Source of the DNA: Amycolatopsis endophytica
Lineage (GTDB): Bacteria; Actinomycetota; Actinomycetes; Mycobacteriales; Pseudonocardiaceae
DNA length: 64,000 bases
Assembly (NCBI RefSeq): GCF_013410405.1
Contig: NZ_JACCFK010000001.1
Location: forward strand, 1,054,001 to 1,118,000
Reading direction: 5' to 3'
Shown here: piece after piece, positions 47,738 to 56,144 of the stretch
Numbering within the stretch: position 1 is the stretch's first letter
How the letters are laid out: each line of letters starts with the position of its first letter
The notes under the pieces: generated by a model
What the model saw: the letters and a program-made list of their open reading frames with translations, nothing else
Told to the model about the DNA's origin: nothing
The model's database searches: none
Program-made: the position numbers and the translations under genes

Positions 47738-48402
47738 GACGTGGTCACCCGCTTCCGCGTGCCGGGCTCGACGGCGTCCGGGCGGCGCAGGTAGAGCGGC
47801 GTCAACGGGGCGGGCTCGGCGTTGGCTCGCAGTTCTTCCCGCGCCGCATCGACCAGACCCGCGGTGGCCGGGTAGTAGGGCTCGACGACTTTCGCGCTCA
47901 GCTTGTCCGCGTGGACGCGGGCCCCGTCACCGGCGGCGAGGGTGACGGCGAGCTCCGCAGGCGGCTGCACGTGTGGACCATCGGTGCGGTTGCCGTCGGC
48001 GTCGTAGGCGGCCCAGTACACCTCGCGGCGACGGGCATCGGTGACGACGTGGAAGGGCTCGTCCACGTCGACCTGCCGCGCGATCGCGTCGAGGCTGCAG
48101 ACGGGGTGGACCGGAACGCCGAGCGCGTGCCCGAGAGCGGCGGCGGTGGCCAGACCGGCGCGCAGACCGGTGAACGGCCCCGGCCCGGCGCCGACGACGA
48201 TCGCTTCGATGTCGGTGAGCGCGACGTTTGCTTCACGAGCCGCGTCGAGCGCGTGCGGCGTGATCAGTTCACCATGCGCCCGCGCGTCGAGAGTGACCCG
48301 CTCGGCGAGGACGGTGACGCCGTTGCCCGTGACGCCCGCGGCGAGTTCGGCGACCCCGGCGGTCACCGCGGGAGTCGACGTGTCCAGAGCCAGTACCAGC
48401 AC
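47734..48402 (-). CDS. tsaB: tRNA threonylcarbamoyladenosine protein TsaB
   Basis: The 222-residue ASKHA-fold scaffold of the TsaBDE complex starts [20 protein letters not shown], with [40 protein letters not shown] and [16 protein letters not shown]. The start is GTG at 48402. It heads a three-gene coupled operon. Upstream there is a G-rich non-coding stretch with a repeat, in place of the expected tsaE. Confidence 0.95.
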   Translation of the reverse strand: MLVLALDTSTPAVTAGVAELAAGVTGNGVTVLAERVTLDARAHGELITPHALDAAREANVALTDIEAIVVGAGPGPFTGLRAGLATAAALGHALGVPVHPVCSLDAIARQVDVDEPFHVVTDARRREVYWAAYDADGNRTDGPHVQPPAELAVTLAAGDGARVHADKLSAKVVEPYYPATAGLVDAAREELRANAEPAPLTPLYLRRPDAVEPGTRKRVTTS

Positions 48403-48839
48403 AACTCTCCAGGGTACGGGCAGGGTGGTGACCTGCGGTTGGCGGGCTGCGCGTGAGGAGTGGGGTGGCGGGGGATGGGGCTCGGGCTCGGCGGGCTGTC
48501 GGGTGGGGGCTGCCGGGCCGGGTCGGGCCTGCCGGACCGGGGCTGCCGGGGCGGGTCACCTTTGGCGGGTGGGCGCTGGGCGCGTTGGCGGCCGGTAGGT
48601 GGTTGCGTTGGGTGCGACCTCCCCCGCCCCTCCGGTTGGAGTGTTTTAGTCGCTGAGCAGCGACTGAAGCGGGCTGGGGATGAGGGGCGGGGGAGGTCTC
48701 GGGCGGTCGCATGCGGCTTGCGTTGCCGGGTGGGGTTTGTGGCGCGCGGGGTGTGCGCGGGCGGCAAACACGGCGCCCGGAAGAGCAAACACGGCGACCG
48801 GAGCGGCGCTCGCGGCGGCGTGTTTGCCGGTCGGGAAGG
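48403..48839. other. 437-base non-coding, strongly G-biased intergenic stretch
   Basis: No plausible gene is visible on either strand. The plus strand has an unusual G excess at 48440-48600. The right part holds a repeat element (48575-48698) and an inverted pair CGGCAAACACGGCG / CGTGTTTGCCG around 48768-48830. The tsaB promoter must lie at the left end. Confidence 0.6.
48575..48698. repeat. Intergenic repeat element, copy 1, with nested inverted repeats
   Basis: The stretch from GCTGGGCGCG (48575) to GGGGAT (48681) matches copy 2 at 58431-58531. The shared blocks are CCGGTAG, GACCTCCCCCGCCCCTCC (48616-48633) and AGTCGCTGAGCAGCG (48648-48662). This copy has a perfect 17-base inverted repeat (48616-48632 with 48682-48698) enclosing a perfect 8-base hairpin AGTCGCTG/CAGCGACT (48648-48665). 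It resembles a small MITE or REP-type element. Confidence 0.7.
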
Positions 48840-49544
48840 TCAGGTGGGGTTGGGGTCCCAGCTGAGGAGGCGCACCTCGGCGACTGTGCGGAGGTGGTCG
48901 CGCATGGCGGTGGCGGCCGCGGTCGGGTTGCGGTCGCGGATGGACTCGGCGATGCGGATGTGCTGGTCCAGCGAGCGCGGTGGACGTCCGGGCTGGCGGA
49001 GTGACTCGTTGCGGCTTTCGGTGATCTGGTCGGCGATCGAGGCCATGAACTCGGCCAGCAGGGCGCTGTGGGCGGCGGCGGTGACGGCGGCGTGAAAACG
49101 GCGGTCTCCCTCGATGCCGGACTCGCCATCACTGATCTCAGCCGCCATGAAGGTCAGCGCCTCTTCCAGAGCCACCAGATCATCGTCGGTGCGGCGCATG
49201 GCGGCCAGTTCGGCCAGCTTCGTCTCCAGCGCCTCGCGGGCGTCGAGGACGTCCGGCAGGCGGCGACGGCGCTCGACCAGTCGATCGACCGGTTCGGCAG
49301 CCAGGGTGTCCCGCACCAGGTACGTTCCACCGCCGTGCCGGGTCTCGACCAAACCCTGCACCGCCAGCACCACGATCGCCTGCTTGACCGACGCACGGCT
49401 CACCCCGAGCCGCTGCGCCAGCTCACGCTCGGCGGGCAACCGGTCGCCCGCCCGCAGCCCGGCATCGGCGGCGTAGGCCCGGATCCGCTCAAGGACCTGC
49501 TCGTACAGGCGCGGACGGGCCATCGGACTCAGCGCGTCGGACAC
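48840..49544 (-). CDS. GntR/FadR-family regulator (MatR-like)
   Basis: The 234-residue regulator has a GntR winged helix (RPRLYEQVLERIRAYAADAG, LRAGDRLPAERELAQRLGVS, RASVKQAIVVLAVQGLVETR) and an all-helical FCD effector domain with the metal/carboxylate-binding His/Asp positions (DRRFHAAVTAAAHSALLAEF, AMRDHLRTVAEVRL). It probably binds malonate or a related dicarboxylate and controls the divergent transporter/MatB operon. GTG 49544 or ATG 49523 may be the start. The gap to the carrier gene holds several overlapping inverted repeats. Confidence 0.9.
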   Translation of the reverse strand: MSDALSPMARPRLYEQVLERIRAYAADAGLRAGDRLPAERELAQRLGVSRASVKQAIVVLAVQGLVETRHGGGTYLVRDTLAAEPVDRLVERRRRLPDVLDAREALETKLAELAAMRRTDDDLVALEEALTFMAAEISDGESGIEGDRRFHAAVTAAAHSALLAEFMASIADQITESRNESLRQPGRPPRSLDQHIRIAESIRDRNPTAAATAMRDHLRTVAEVRLLSWDPNPT

Positions 49545-49570
49545 ACCCCGGAGCGTACCGGGGCTTGACA

Positions 49571-49615
49571 GGCTGAGTGGCTGAGCCGCAAAGTGGTCCA
49601 GCCACTCAGCCACTT
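49571..49615. promoter_or_regulatory. Compound GntR operator between regulator and carrier
   Basis: GGCTGAGTGGC (49571-49581) is the exact reverse complement of GCCACTCAGCC (49601-49611), and AGTGGCTGAG (49576-49585) of CTCAGCCACT (49605-49614). Between them AGTGG-TCCAG-CCACT (49592-49606) is a further palindrome, similar to FadR-type sites. These overlap a likely promoter and suit multi-dimer binding. Confidence 0.65.
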
Positions 49616-49640
49616 GAATCCCAACGGCGGGAGTTCTCCG

Positions 49641-50939
49641 ATGTCCGCTGAGCTGATCTCGATCCTCGTCCTCGCGGTCGTCTTCGTGATCGCGACGACC
49701 CGCTCGATCAACATGGGCGTGCTGTCGTTCGCGGCCGCGTTCGGCGTCGGCACGCTGGCCGCGAACATGGACGCCGACGAGATCTTCGCCGGCTTCCCCG
49801 GCGACCTGTTCGTCGTGCTCGTCGGTGTCACGTTCCTGTTCGCCATCGCCCGCGCCAACGGCACCACGGACTGGCTGGTCGACGCCGCCGTCCGGCTCGT
49901 CCGCGGTCGCGTCGCGCTGATCCCCTGGGTCACCTTCGCGATCACCGCGCTGCTCACCGCGATCGGCGCGGTCAGCCCCGCCGCGGTCGCCATCGTGGCG
50001 CCCGTCGCGCTCGGGTTCGCCGCCCAGTACGGCATCCACCCGCTGCTGATGGGCGCGATGGTCGTCCACGGCGCGCAGGCCGGCGGGTTCTCGCCGATCA
50101 GCGTCTACGGCACGATCGTCAACGGCATCGTCGCGAACGAACGCCTCGGCGGCAGCGAAATCACGCTCTTCCTGGCCAGCTTCGTCGTCAACCTGGTCAT
50201 CGCGGCCATCGTGTTCGTGGTGCTCCGCAAGCGGCAGGTGATCCGCACCGGGACCGCGGACCGCGAACTCGTCGCCGCGGGCACCGGCGGCGCACCACCC
50301 CCGCCCGCCTCCCCCGGCACCGGCGCACCCGAGCGCATCCGCCTCAACGCCGCCCGCATCGCGACGCTCGCCGCCCTGGTCGTGCTCGTCGTCGCGACAC
50401 TGGTGTTCGACCTCGACGTCGGTCTGACCGCGATGACCCTGGCCGTCGTGCTCAGCGTGATCTGGCCCGTGACCAGCAAAAAGGCCGTCAGCGAGGTCAC
50501 CTGGCCGACGGTGCTGCTGATCTGCGGTGTGCTGACCTACGTCGGCGTCCTGCAGGAGATGGGCACGATCGAGTGGGCGGGCGAAGGCGTCGGCGGCATC
50601 GGCGCGCCGCTGCTCGCCGCGCTCCTGCTGTGCTACATCGGCGCGATCGTGTCGGCGTTCGCGTCGTCGGTCGGGATCATGGGCGCGCTCATCCCGCTCG
50701 CGGTGCCGTTCCTCGCGCTGGGCACCGTCGGGCCGGTCGGCATGATCTGCGCGCTCGCGGTGTCGGCGACCGTGGTCGACGTCAGCCCATTCTCCACCAA
50801 CGGCGCGCTCGTGCTCGCCAACGCACGCGAAGTCGACCGCGACTCGTTCTTCCGGCAGCTGCTCGTCTACGGCGGCATCATGGTCGCCGTGGTACCCGCC
50901 GTGGTCTGGCTCGTCCTCATCGTGCCCGGTTTCGGCTGA
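49641..50939 (+). CDS. Dicarboxylate (malonate) carrier, MatC-like
   Basis: The 432-residue permease has about eleven membrane helices and belongs to the SLC13/ion-transporter superfamily, with the MatC N-terminal type start (ISILVLAVVFVIATTRSINM, GVLSFAAAFGVGTLAANMDA). Two matching loops, IGAVSPAAVAIVAPVAL and ASSVGIMGALIPLAVPFLAL, may form the inverted re-entrant pair of this superfamily. GGCGGGAG precedes the ATG at 49641. The next gene is MatB, 16 bases on. Malonate is the probable substrate through this context; the sequence alone only says dicarboxylate or anion. Confidence 0.85.
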   Translation: MSAELISILVLAVVFVIATTRSINMGVLSFAAAFGVGTLAANMDADEIFAGFPGDLFVVLVGVTFLFAIARANGTTDWLVDAAVRLVRGRVALIPWVTFAITALLTAIGAVSPAAVAIVAPVALGFAAQYGIHPLLMGAMVVHGAQAGGFSPISVYGTIVNGIVANERLGGSEITLFLASFVVNLVIAAIVFVVLRKRQVIRTGTADRELVAAGTGGAPPPPASPGTGAPERIRLNAARIATLAALVVLVVATLVFDLDVGLTAMTLAVVLSVIWPVTSKKAVSEVTWPTVLLICGVLTYVGVLQEMGTIEWAGEGVGGIGAPLLAALLLCYIGAIVSAFASSVGIMGALIPLAVPFLALGTVGPVGMICALAVSATVVDVSPFSTNGALVLANAREVDRDSFFRQLLVYGGIMVAVVPAVVWLVLIVPGFG

Positions 50940-50955
50940 CAAGTAAGGAGTTCCC

Positions 50956-52395
50956 GTGCCCGAACGGATGTTCCCGGCCCTGGCCGCGCCGCCCGAGAAG
51001 GAGGCGCTGCGCTTCGGCGAGGTCTCGCTCGACTACGCCGAACTGGGCGCGATCGCCGGTTCCCTCGCCCGGGAACTGCGCTCCCAGTCACCCACCCGGG
51101 TGGCCGTATGGGCAACGCCGACCATCCACACGAGCGTCGCCGTGGTCGCGGCACTGCTGGCGGGCGTGCCCGCGGTGCCGGTGAACCCGAAGATCGGCGA
51201 GCGGGAACTCGACCACATCGTGAACGACAGCGCCCCGTCGCTCGTCCTGTCCGAGCCCGGTGCGCGGTTGCCGGAGCGGCTGGCGTCCCTGCCGCGCCAG
51301 CAGGTCGCCCTCGTCGGCAGCCCCGGCGATCTGCCCGAGGAGCCCGGCGACGAGGCACCGGCGCTGATCGTCTACACGTCGGGCACCACCGGCCCGCCCA
51401 AGGGCGTCGTCCTCCCCCGCCGCGCGATCTCGACCACGCTCGACGCGCTGGAGGACGCGTGGCAGTGGACGGCGGACGACGTGCTGGTGCACGCGCTGCC
51501 GCTGTTCCACGTGCACGGTCTGATCCTCGGCATCCTCGGCCCGCTTCGCCGCGGCGGCACCGTGCACCACGCGGGGAAGTTCTCCACCGACGTCATCGCC
51601 CGCGAGCTGTCCACCGAGGCGACGATGATGTTCGGCGTGCCCACGATGTACCACCGCATCGCGGAGGAGGTGGGCGGCAACCCCGAGCTGGCGGAGGCAC
51701 TGGGCAAGGCGCGGCTGCTGGTTTCCGGGTCGGCCGCGCTGCCGGTGCACGACCACGAGCGCATCCGGACGGCGACCGGGCAGCGGGTCGTGGAGCGCTA
51801 CGGCATGAGCGAGACGCTGATGAACACCAGCGTCCGGGCCGACGGCGAACGCAAACCGGGCACGGTCGGGGTGCCGCTGCGCGGGGTCGAGGCGCGGCTG
51901 GTCGACGAGTCGGGCGCGGTGATCGAGGTCAGCGACGGCGAGACGGTCGGCGAGATCCACGTGCGTGGCCCGAACCTGTTCACCGAGTACCTGAACCGTC
52001 CGGACGCGACCGCGGAGGTGCTGGTCTCAGGCTGGTTCCGCACCGGTGACATGGCCACGCGCGACGCCGACGGCTACTACCGGATCGTCGGCCGCAAGGC
52101 CACCGACCTGATCAAGAGCGGCGGCTACAAGATCGGCGCCGGGGAGATCGAGAACGCGTTGCTGGAGCACCCCGGTGTGTCCGAGGCGGCGGTGACCGGT
52201 GAGCCGGACCCGGACCTCGGCGAGCGGATCGTCGCGTGGATCGTGCCCTCCGGCGAGCCGCCCGCGGGGCAGGAACTGGCCGATCACGTGGCTCGGCTGC
52301 TGTCGCCGCACAAGCGTCCACGGGTCGTGCGGTTCCTGGAAGCGTTGCCGCGCAACGACATGGGCAAGGTGATGAAGCGGGCCCTGGATGCGTGA
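50956..52395 (+). CDS. matB: Malonyl-CoA synthetase MatB
   Basis: The 479-residue acyl-CoA synthetase matches Streptomyces coelicolor MatB closely through the protein: MFPALAAPPEKEALRFGEVS, VAVWATPTIHTSVAVVAALL, the P-loop VYTSGTTGPPKGVVLPRRA, ALPLFHVHGLILGILGPLRR, FGVPTMYHRIAEEV, RYGMSETLMNTSVRADGE and RKATDLIKSGGYKIGAGEIE. The Arg of PTMYHRI and the HGLILG segment are those that recognise malonate. It makes malonyl-CoA (and often methylmalonyl-CoA) from the acid, ATP and CoA. AAGGAG lies 5 bases before the GTG. It overlaps the next gene by 8 bases. Confidence 0.95.
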   Translation: MPERMFPALAAPPEKEALRFGEVSLDYAELGAIAGSLARELRSQSPTRVAVWATPTIHTSVAVVAALLAGVPAVPVNPKIGERELDHIVNDSAPSLVLSEPGARLPERLASLPRQQVALVGSPGDLPEEPGDEAPALIVYTSGTTGPPKGVVLPRRAISTTLDALEDAWQWTADDVLVHALPLFHVHGLILGILGPLRRGGTVHHAGKFSTDVIARELSTEATMMFGVPTMYHRIAEEVGGNPELAEALGKARLLVSGSAALPVHDHERIRTATGQRVVERYGMSETLMNTSVRADGERKPGTVGVPLRGVEARLVDESGAVIEVSDGETVGEIHVRGPNLFTEYLNRPDATAEVLVSGWFRTGDMATRDADGYYRIVGRKATDLIKSGGYKIGAGEIENALLEHPGVSEAAVTGEPDPDLGERIVAWIVPSGEPPAGQELADHVARLLSPHKRPRVVRFLEALPRNDMGKVMKRALDA

Positions 52396-53698
52396 AACGG
52401 CCCGAGCGGTGATCCGCTCCGTGTGCGACGGGTTCACCGAACTGCCCGCCCCGGACCCCGAAGAGTCCGCTGTGGACGGTCCGATCGGCTGGCCCGGCTA
52501 CGACGACGCGCGGGCGCGGGCCGCTTCCCGCACCGGTGAACACGAGTCCGTGGTCTGCGGGGTCGGCAAGGTCGGTGACGTCGAGGCGACCGTGATCGCC
52601 TTCGAGTTCGGATTCCTCGGCGGTTCGCTGGGGCGGCGCACCGGTGAGGCGATCGAGGCGGCGTTCGCCAGGGCGCGGGAACTGCGGACGCCGGTCGTGT
52701 CGATGATCGCGACCGGCGGCAGCCGGATGCAGGAGGGCATGGCGGCGCTGACCCAGCTGCAGCGGATCGCGCGGCAGGCGGCGCTGACCAGGGCGGCCGG
52801 ATTGCCGCAGGTCGCGGTGCTCCGGGACCCGACGACCGGCGGCGGCTGGGCGACGCTCGGCGCGGGCGCGGACGTGACACTCGCACTGCCCGGAGCCCAG
52901 GTCGGATTCGCCGGCTCGCGGGTGCGCCCGGAGGGGGACGCCTCCGCGTACACGGCGGAATCCCAGCTCGCGTCCGGGCACGTGGACCAGATCGTCGAGG
53001 ACCTCCCGGAGCGCTTGGGCCGGTGGCTCACGCTGCTGACCAGCGCGGACGGTCATCCCGCGCCACCGCCTCCCGCCCTCGGCGCCGCGGACCCGCCCGC
53101 CGACGGATGGGCCGCGGTGGAAGCCGCACGCGCGGCTTCCCGCCCCCGCGCTGAGTCCTATTTGGATGCCTACTTCGACTGGCGCGAGGACATCAGCGGC
53201 GACCGGTGCGGTGGCGTGGACTCCGGTGTGCGGTGCGGGTTCGGGATGCGCGCGGGCGTGACCGTCGCGTATGCGACACAGTGCGGGACCGCGACGCTGC
53301 CCTCGGGTTTCCGGATGGCGGCCCGGCTGATCCGGCTGGCCGACCGGCTCGGAATCCCGGTGCTCACCCTGGTCGACACGCCGGGCGCGGCGAACGACCC
53401 GGCGGCCGAACGGTCCGGCGCGGGCGCGGCGATCGCCGAAGTGTTCGCGGCGGTGGCCGGCGCACGAGTGCCGGTCACGACACTGGTGATCGGCGAGGGT
53501 GGCTCCGGCGGCGCGCTGGCCTTCGCCCACCCGGAACGAACGTGGGTGGCGCCGGACAGCTACTTCTCGGTGACCTCACCGGAAGCGGCGGCATCGATCC
53601 TGAAACGCCCGCCGGAGGAGGTCCCGGCGACCGCGAACCAGCTGAAGCTGCGCCCACAGGACCTCGTGGACCTCGGCATCGCGCGCGGGATCGTCTAG
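52388..53698 (+). CDS. Fused carboxyltransferase beta/alpha protein of malonate operon
   Basis: The 436 residues fold into two crotonase-like halves: a beta part (VVSMIATGGSRMQEGMAALT, LPQVAVLRDPTTGGGWATLG) and an alpha part (LIRLADRLGIPVLTLVDTPG, GEGGSGGALAFAHP, SVTSPEAAASILKRP). It resembles fused AccD-AccA subunits and also the beta/gamma subunits of malonate decarboxylase. There are no zinc-finger Cys at the N-terminus, and no biotin carboxylase or biotin carrier gene nearby. Its start lies inside the end of matB. With matB it may decarboxylate malonyl-CoA to acetyl-CoA; this is inference. The TAG stop at 53696-53698 touches the IS insertion. Confidence 0.85.
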   Translation: MRETARAVIRSVCDGFTELPAPDPEESAVDGPIGWPGYDDARARAASRTGEHESVVCGVGKVGDVEATVIAFEFGFLGGSLGRRTGEAIEAAFARARELRTPVVSMIATGGSRMQEGMAALTQLQRIARQAALTRAAGLPQVAVLRDPTTGGGWATLGAGADVTLALPGAQVGFAGSRVRPEGDASAYTAESQLASGHVDQIVEDLPERLGRWLTLLTSADGHPAPPPPALGAADPPADGWAAVEAARAASRPRAESYLDAYFDWREDISGDRCGGVDSGVRCGFGMRAGVTVAYATQCGTATLPSGFRMAARLIRLADRLGIPVLTLVDTPGAANDPAAERSGAGAAIAEVFAAVAGARVPVTTLVIGEGGSGGALAFAHPERTWVAPDSYFSVTSPEAAASILKRPPEEVPATANQLKLRPQDLVDLGIARGIV

Positions 53699-53716
53699 AT
53701 GGTTGATTCCGTGAAG
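53699..53716. repeat. Left terminal inverted repeat of the IS
   Basis: ATGGTTGATTCCGTGAAG; pairs with the right end at 54670-54687 with two mismatches (positions 4 and 5). Confidence 0.85.
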
Positions 53717-53722
53717 TTGGTG

Positions 53723-54613
53723 TTAGTGGTCGTAGGCGGTGAGTGATCGTTTGCTGGTCAGGCCGGTGGTCCAGTTGTGCCAGATTGCGGTGGCCATGGC
53801 GAGTAGGCGTTGTGCGACGCGGGTGAACACCCCGGCCGGGGTGCGGCCACCGTGCGCTTCGAGGTTGAGCTGGCCTTTGAGGGTGTGGTTGACCGACTCG
53901 ATGCGCTGGCGGACGCCGCCGAGGTTGCCGTTGCGGTAGGTCTCGTCTCTGCGGTCCGGGCGCAGCAGCTCCAGGCCCATCGTCTCGGTCAGTTGCTTGA
54001 ATTTCTGGCCGGCGAAACCTTTGTCTGCCAGCAGAACTTGACCTTGGCGGAGGAGAGCGTGGTTGTGCTCGAGCAGGGTGGCCAGGACCTCGCGTTCACC
54101 GAGTTTGGGGTTGGCCAGGCACCACATGACCGGCATACCGTCGCCGGTGCACACGAGGTAGAGCTTCAGTCCCCAGTACCACCGAGAGTGTGACGCGCAG
54201 TAGCCATAGCTGGCGTGTCCGGCCAGGTCGGAGCGTTTCACTGTTTCCCGCGACCTTCCGCAGGGCACGGGGGTGGCGTCGGTAATCCACAGGTCGTCGA
54301 ACCAGGACGGGCAACACGTGGCCAGCATGAGGATTGCTTTGCACAGCAACGGGTGCGCGGCTTTCAACCGCTTGTGGTAGCCGGACTGGGACAACATGGC
54401 GGGAAACATCGACCGCCATTCGGCATTGGCGTGGATGTGCCGGATCCAGCGGCGCTCGCTGTCAAAACGCTGCAGCACCTGCGCAACAGCCAGCGTGATC
54501 AGCTCACTGTCGGTGAGCTCCGGTCGCCGACCACGACCGACCCTGGGTGGCACCACATGATCGTCGATCAGCACGTACAGTGCGGTCAGGAGGGTGTTCA
54601 GTTCTTTCGTCAC
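53723..54613 (-). CDS. IS982-family transposase
   Basis: The 296-residue DDE-type transposase has ELNTLLTALYVLIDDHVVPP, RRPELTDSELITLAVAQVLQ, DDLWITDATPVPCGRSRETV (first catalytic Asp region), GYCASHSRWYWGLKLYLVCT, VLLADKGFAGQKFKQL (second Asp) and RQRIESVNHTLKGQLNLEAH (Glu). This is the signature of actinobacterial IS982 transposases. The GTG at 54613 starts at the conserved N-terminus; the ORF from 54664 would run into the terminal repeat. The frame is intact, so the element may be active. Confidence 0.93.
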   Translation of the reverse strand: MTKELNTLLTALYVLIDDHVVPPRVGRGRRPELTDSELITLAVAQVLQRFDSERRWIRHIHANAEWRSMFPAMLSQSGYHKRLKAAHPLLCKAILMLATCCPSWFDDLWITDATPVPCGRSRETVKRSDLAGHASYGYCASHSRWYWGLKLYLVCTGDGMPVMWCLANPKLGEREVLATLLEHNHALLRQGQVLLADKGFAGQKFKQLTETMGLELLRPDRRDETYRNGNLGGVRQRIESVNHTLKGQLNLEAHGGRTPAGVFTRVAQRLLAMATAIWHNWTTGLTSKRSLTAYDH

Positions 54614-54669
54614 GGTTTGATCTTGAACACCCTCCTCCCAACCCCCCACAGCGGCTCCCCTCACCTGAT

Positions 54670-54687
54670 CTTCACGGAATCACTCAT
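54670..54687. repeat. Right terminal inverted repeat of the IS
   Basis: CTTCACGGAATCACTCAT, the inverted match of the left end. The adjacent CTAG (54688-54691) duplicates the CTAG at 53695-53698. Confidence 0.85.
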
Positions 54688-55689
54688 CTAGGGGTGCAGG
54701 AGGATCTTCCCCGCCTCGGCTTCGGGGAAGCCCATGATCTGCAGCGCCCGTTCGGCGTCCTCCAGCGGAAACTCGTGGGTGATCAGCGGCGCCGGGTCCA
54801 GCAGGCCGGTCGCGAAGGCCCGCACCGCGTGCGTCCAGGCCCGCGACGGCGCACCGAACACGGTGTAGACGGTCACCGCGGCCGTCACCAGGTCCGCGGG
54901 GGCGATCGGCTCCGTTTCGCGGCCTGCCAGACCGGTGAGCACGACCCGGCCGCCGCGGCGGGCCATCCGGATCGCCTGGCGGCCGGTGCCCGGTGCGCCC
55001 GCGGCCTCGACAACCACGTCGAACCCGCCGGGCGCCGCGCCCGGGGTGCAGAAGCCGGTGGCCCCGCACCGCGAAGCGAGCGCGGCCCGCGACGCCCGCG
55101 GGTCGACCACCAGCAACTCGGCCGGTCCGCTCGCGGCGAGCAGCTGCGTCGCCAACAGGCCGAGCGTGCCGCCGCCGATCACCGCGACCCGTTCGCCGGG
55201 CACGACCGCGGCCTGCAGCGTCGCCGCCGCCATGCAGGCCGCCGGTTCGATCAGCGCCGCCGCGCGCAGGTCGGCCCCGTCGGGCAGCACATGCAGCAGC
55301 CGCGCCGGGATCCGGAGTTCGTCGGCCCACGCGCCGGGCTGGGTGAAGCCCGTCTCGTCGTACTCGGCGACGCACAGGGTGGTGTCGCCGCGGCGGCACG
55401 GCGCGCACCGGCCGCAGTTGCGGAAACCCTCACCCACCACGGGTTTGCCCAACAGCTCGGGGTCCGCGCCCGGCCCCAGCTCGACGACCGTGCCGGACCA
55501 CTCGTGCCCCGGCACCACCGGGTACCGCACGAAACCCTCGGGCCGCGTCCCGGCCAGCAGTTCGCGGTCCGACCCGCAGATTCCCGACCACGCGATCCGC
55601 ACGACGACCTCGCCGTGGCCGGGGTCCTCGGGTTCCGCCCGCGCGACGCTCAGCTTGCCCGGCCCCTCGATGACGACCGCGCGGCCCAT
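54688..55689 (-). CDS. Zinc-dependent alcohol dehydrogenase (MDR)
   Basis: The 333-residue enzyme has the catalytic zinc site (WSGICGSDRELL, PGHEWSGTVVELG), the structural zinc loop with four Cys (NCGRCAPCRRGDTTLC), and the NAD Rossmann motif VAVIGGGTLGLLATQLLAAS. It resembles sugar/polyol or threonine-type dehydrogenases; the substrate is not evident. The ATG at 55689 overlaps the tsaE stop by one base, so it belongs to the alr-hydrolase-tsaE transcript. Its TAG stop lies at the edge of the IS target duplication. Confidence 0.92.
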   Translation of the reverse strand: MGRAVVIEGPGKLSVARAEPEDPGHGEVVVRIAWSGICGSDRELLAGTRPEGFVRYPVVPGHEWSGTVVELGPGADPELLGKPVVGEGFRNCGRCAPCRRGDTTLCVAEYDETGFTQPGAWADELRIPARLLHVLPDGADLRAAALIEPAACMAAATLQAAVVPGERVAVIGGGTLGLLATQLLAASGPAELLVVDPRASRAALASRCGATGFCTPGAAPGGFDVVVEAAGAPGTGRQAIRMARRGGRVVLTGLAGRETEPIAPADLVTAAVTVYTVFGAPSRAWTHAVRAFATGLLDPAPLITHEFPLEDAERALQIMGFPEAEAGKILLHP

Positions 55690-56144
55690 CACCCCACCAG
55701 TTCCGGAACGCGCCCGATCCACGAGCCGTGGGGTTCCAGCGTCAGTTCCCGCACGTCGTCGGGCCGCCGGTCCAGGCGCACCACCAGGTGGTCGGACGAC
55801 AACCGCTCCGCCGAACCCTCGCCCCATTCGACGACCACCGCGGCCGCTTCGAGATCGGTGTCCAGGTCCAGGTCGTCCAGCTGGGCCAGGTCGCCGCCCA
55901 GCCGGTAGGCGTCGACGTGCACCAGCGGCACACCGCGTGCCCCCGCGGGATGCACCCGCGCCAGCACGAACGTGGGTGAGCTGACCCGCCCGGACACCCC
56001 GAGGCCCGCCGCGATCCCGCGCGTCAGCACGGTTTTGCCCGCGCCGAGCGGCCCGGCGAGCAGCACCAGGTCGCCCGCGCGCAGCATGCGTCCGAGTGAC
56101 TCGCCGAACGCCACCGTGTCCTCGGCCGTCGGTAACTCGATCAT
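55689..56144 (-). CDS. tsaE: tRNA threonylcarbamoyladenosine ATPase TsaE
   Basis: The 151-residue P-loop ATPase has AEDTVAFGESLGRMLRAGDL, the Walker A GPLGAGKTVLTRGIAAGLG, SSPTFVLARVHPAG, HVDAYRLGG and VVEWGEGSAERL. It drives cycles of the TsaBDE complex. The ATG overlaps the hydrolase stop (ATGA). It is the only tsa gene on this side of the 7.3 kb insertion. Confidence 0.95.
   Translation of the reverse strand: MIELPTAEDTVAFGESLGRMLRAGDLVLLAGPLGAGKTVLTRGIAAGLGVSGRVSSPTFVLARVHPAGARGVPLVHVDAYRLGGDLAQLDDLDLDTDLEAAAVVVEWGEGSAERLSSDHLVVRLDRRPDDVRELTLEPHGSWIGRVPELVG

Larger units (their letters stand above)
53699..54687 (-). mobile_element. Complete IS982-family insertion sequence
   Basis: The 989-base element is bounded by 18-base inverted repeats that match in 16 positions (53699-53716 and 54670-54687, core TGATTCCGTGAAG) and flanked by a CTAG direct repeat at 53695-53698 and 54688-54691, the likely target duplication. 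It contains one intact transposase gene on the minus strand. The insertion separates two convergent genes exactly at their stop codons. Confidence 0.88.

Noticed and set aside
48440..48600. G-rich tract as a coding gene or G-quadruplex array
   Set aside because: No frame gives a convincing protein. The G runs are irregular and of 2-5 bases, so a quadruplex is possible but not supported enough to annotate.
48840..50942. A 700-codon minus-strand frame running through the carrier gene into GntR
   Set aside because: The first two-thirds are Asp/Arg/His-rich antisense of the MatC-like permease; the true GntR gene begins at 49544 or 49523.
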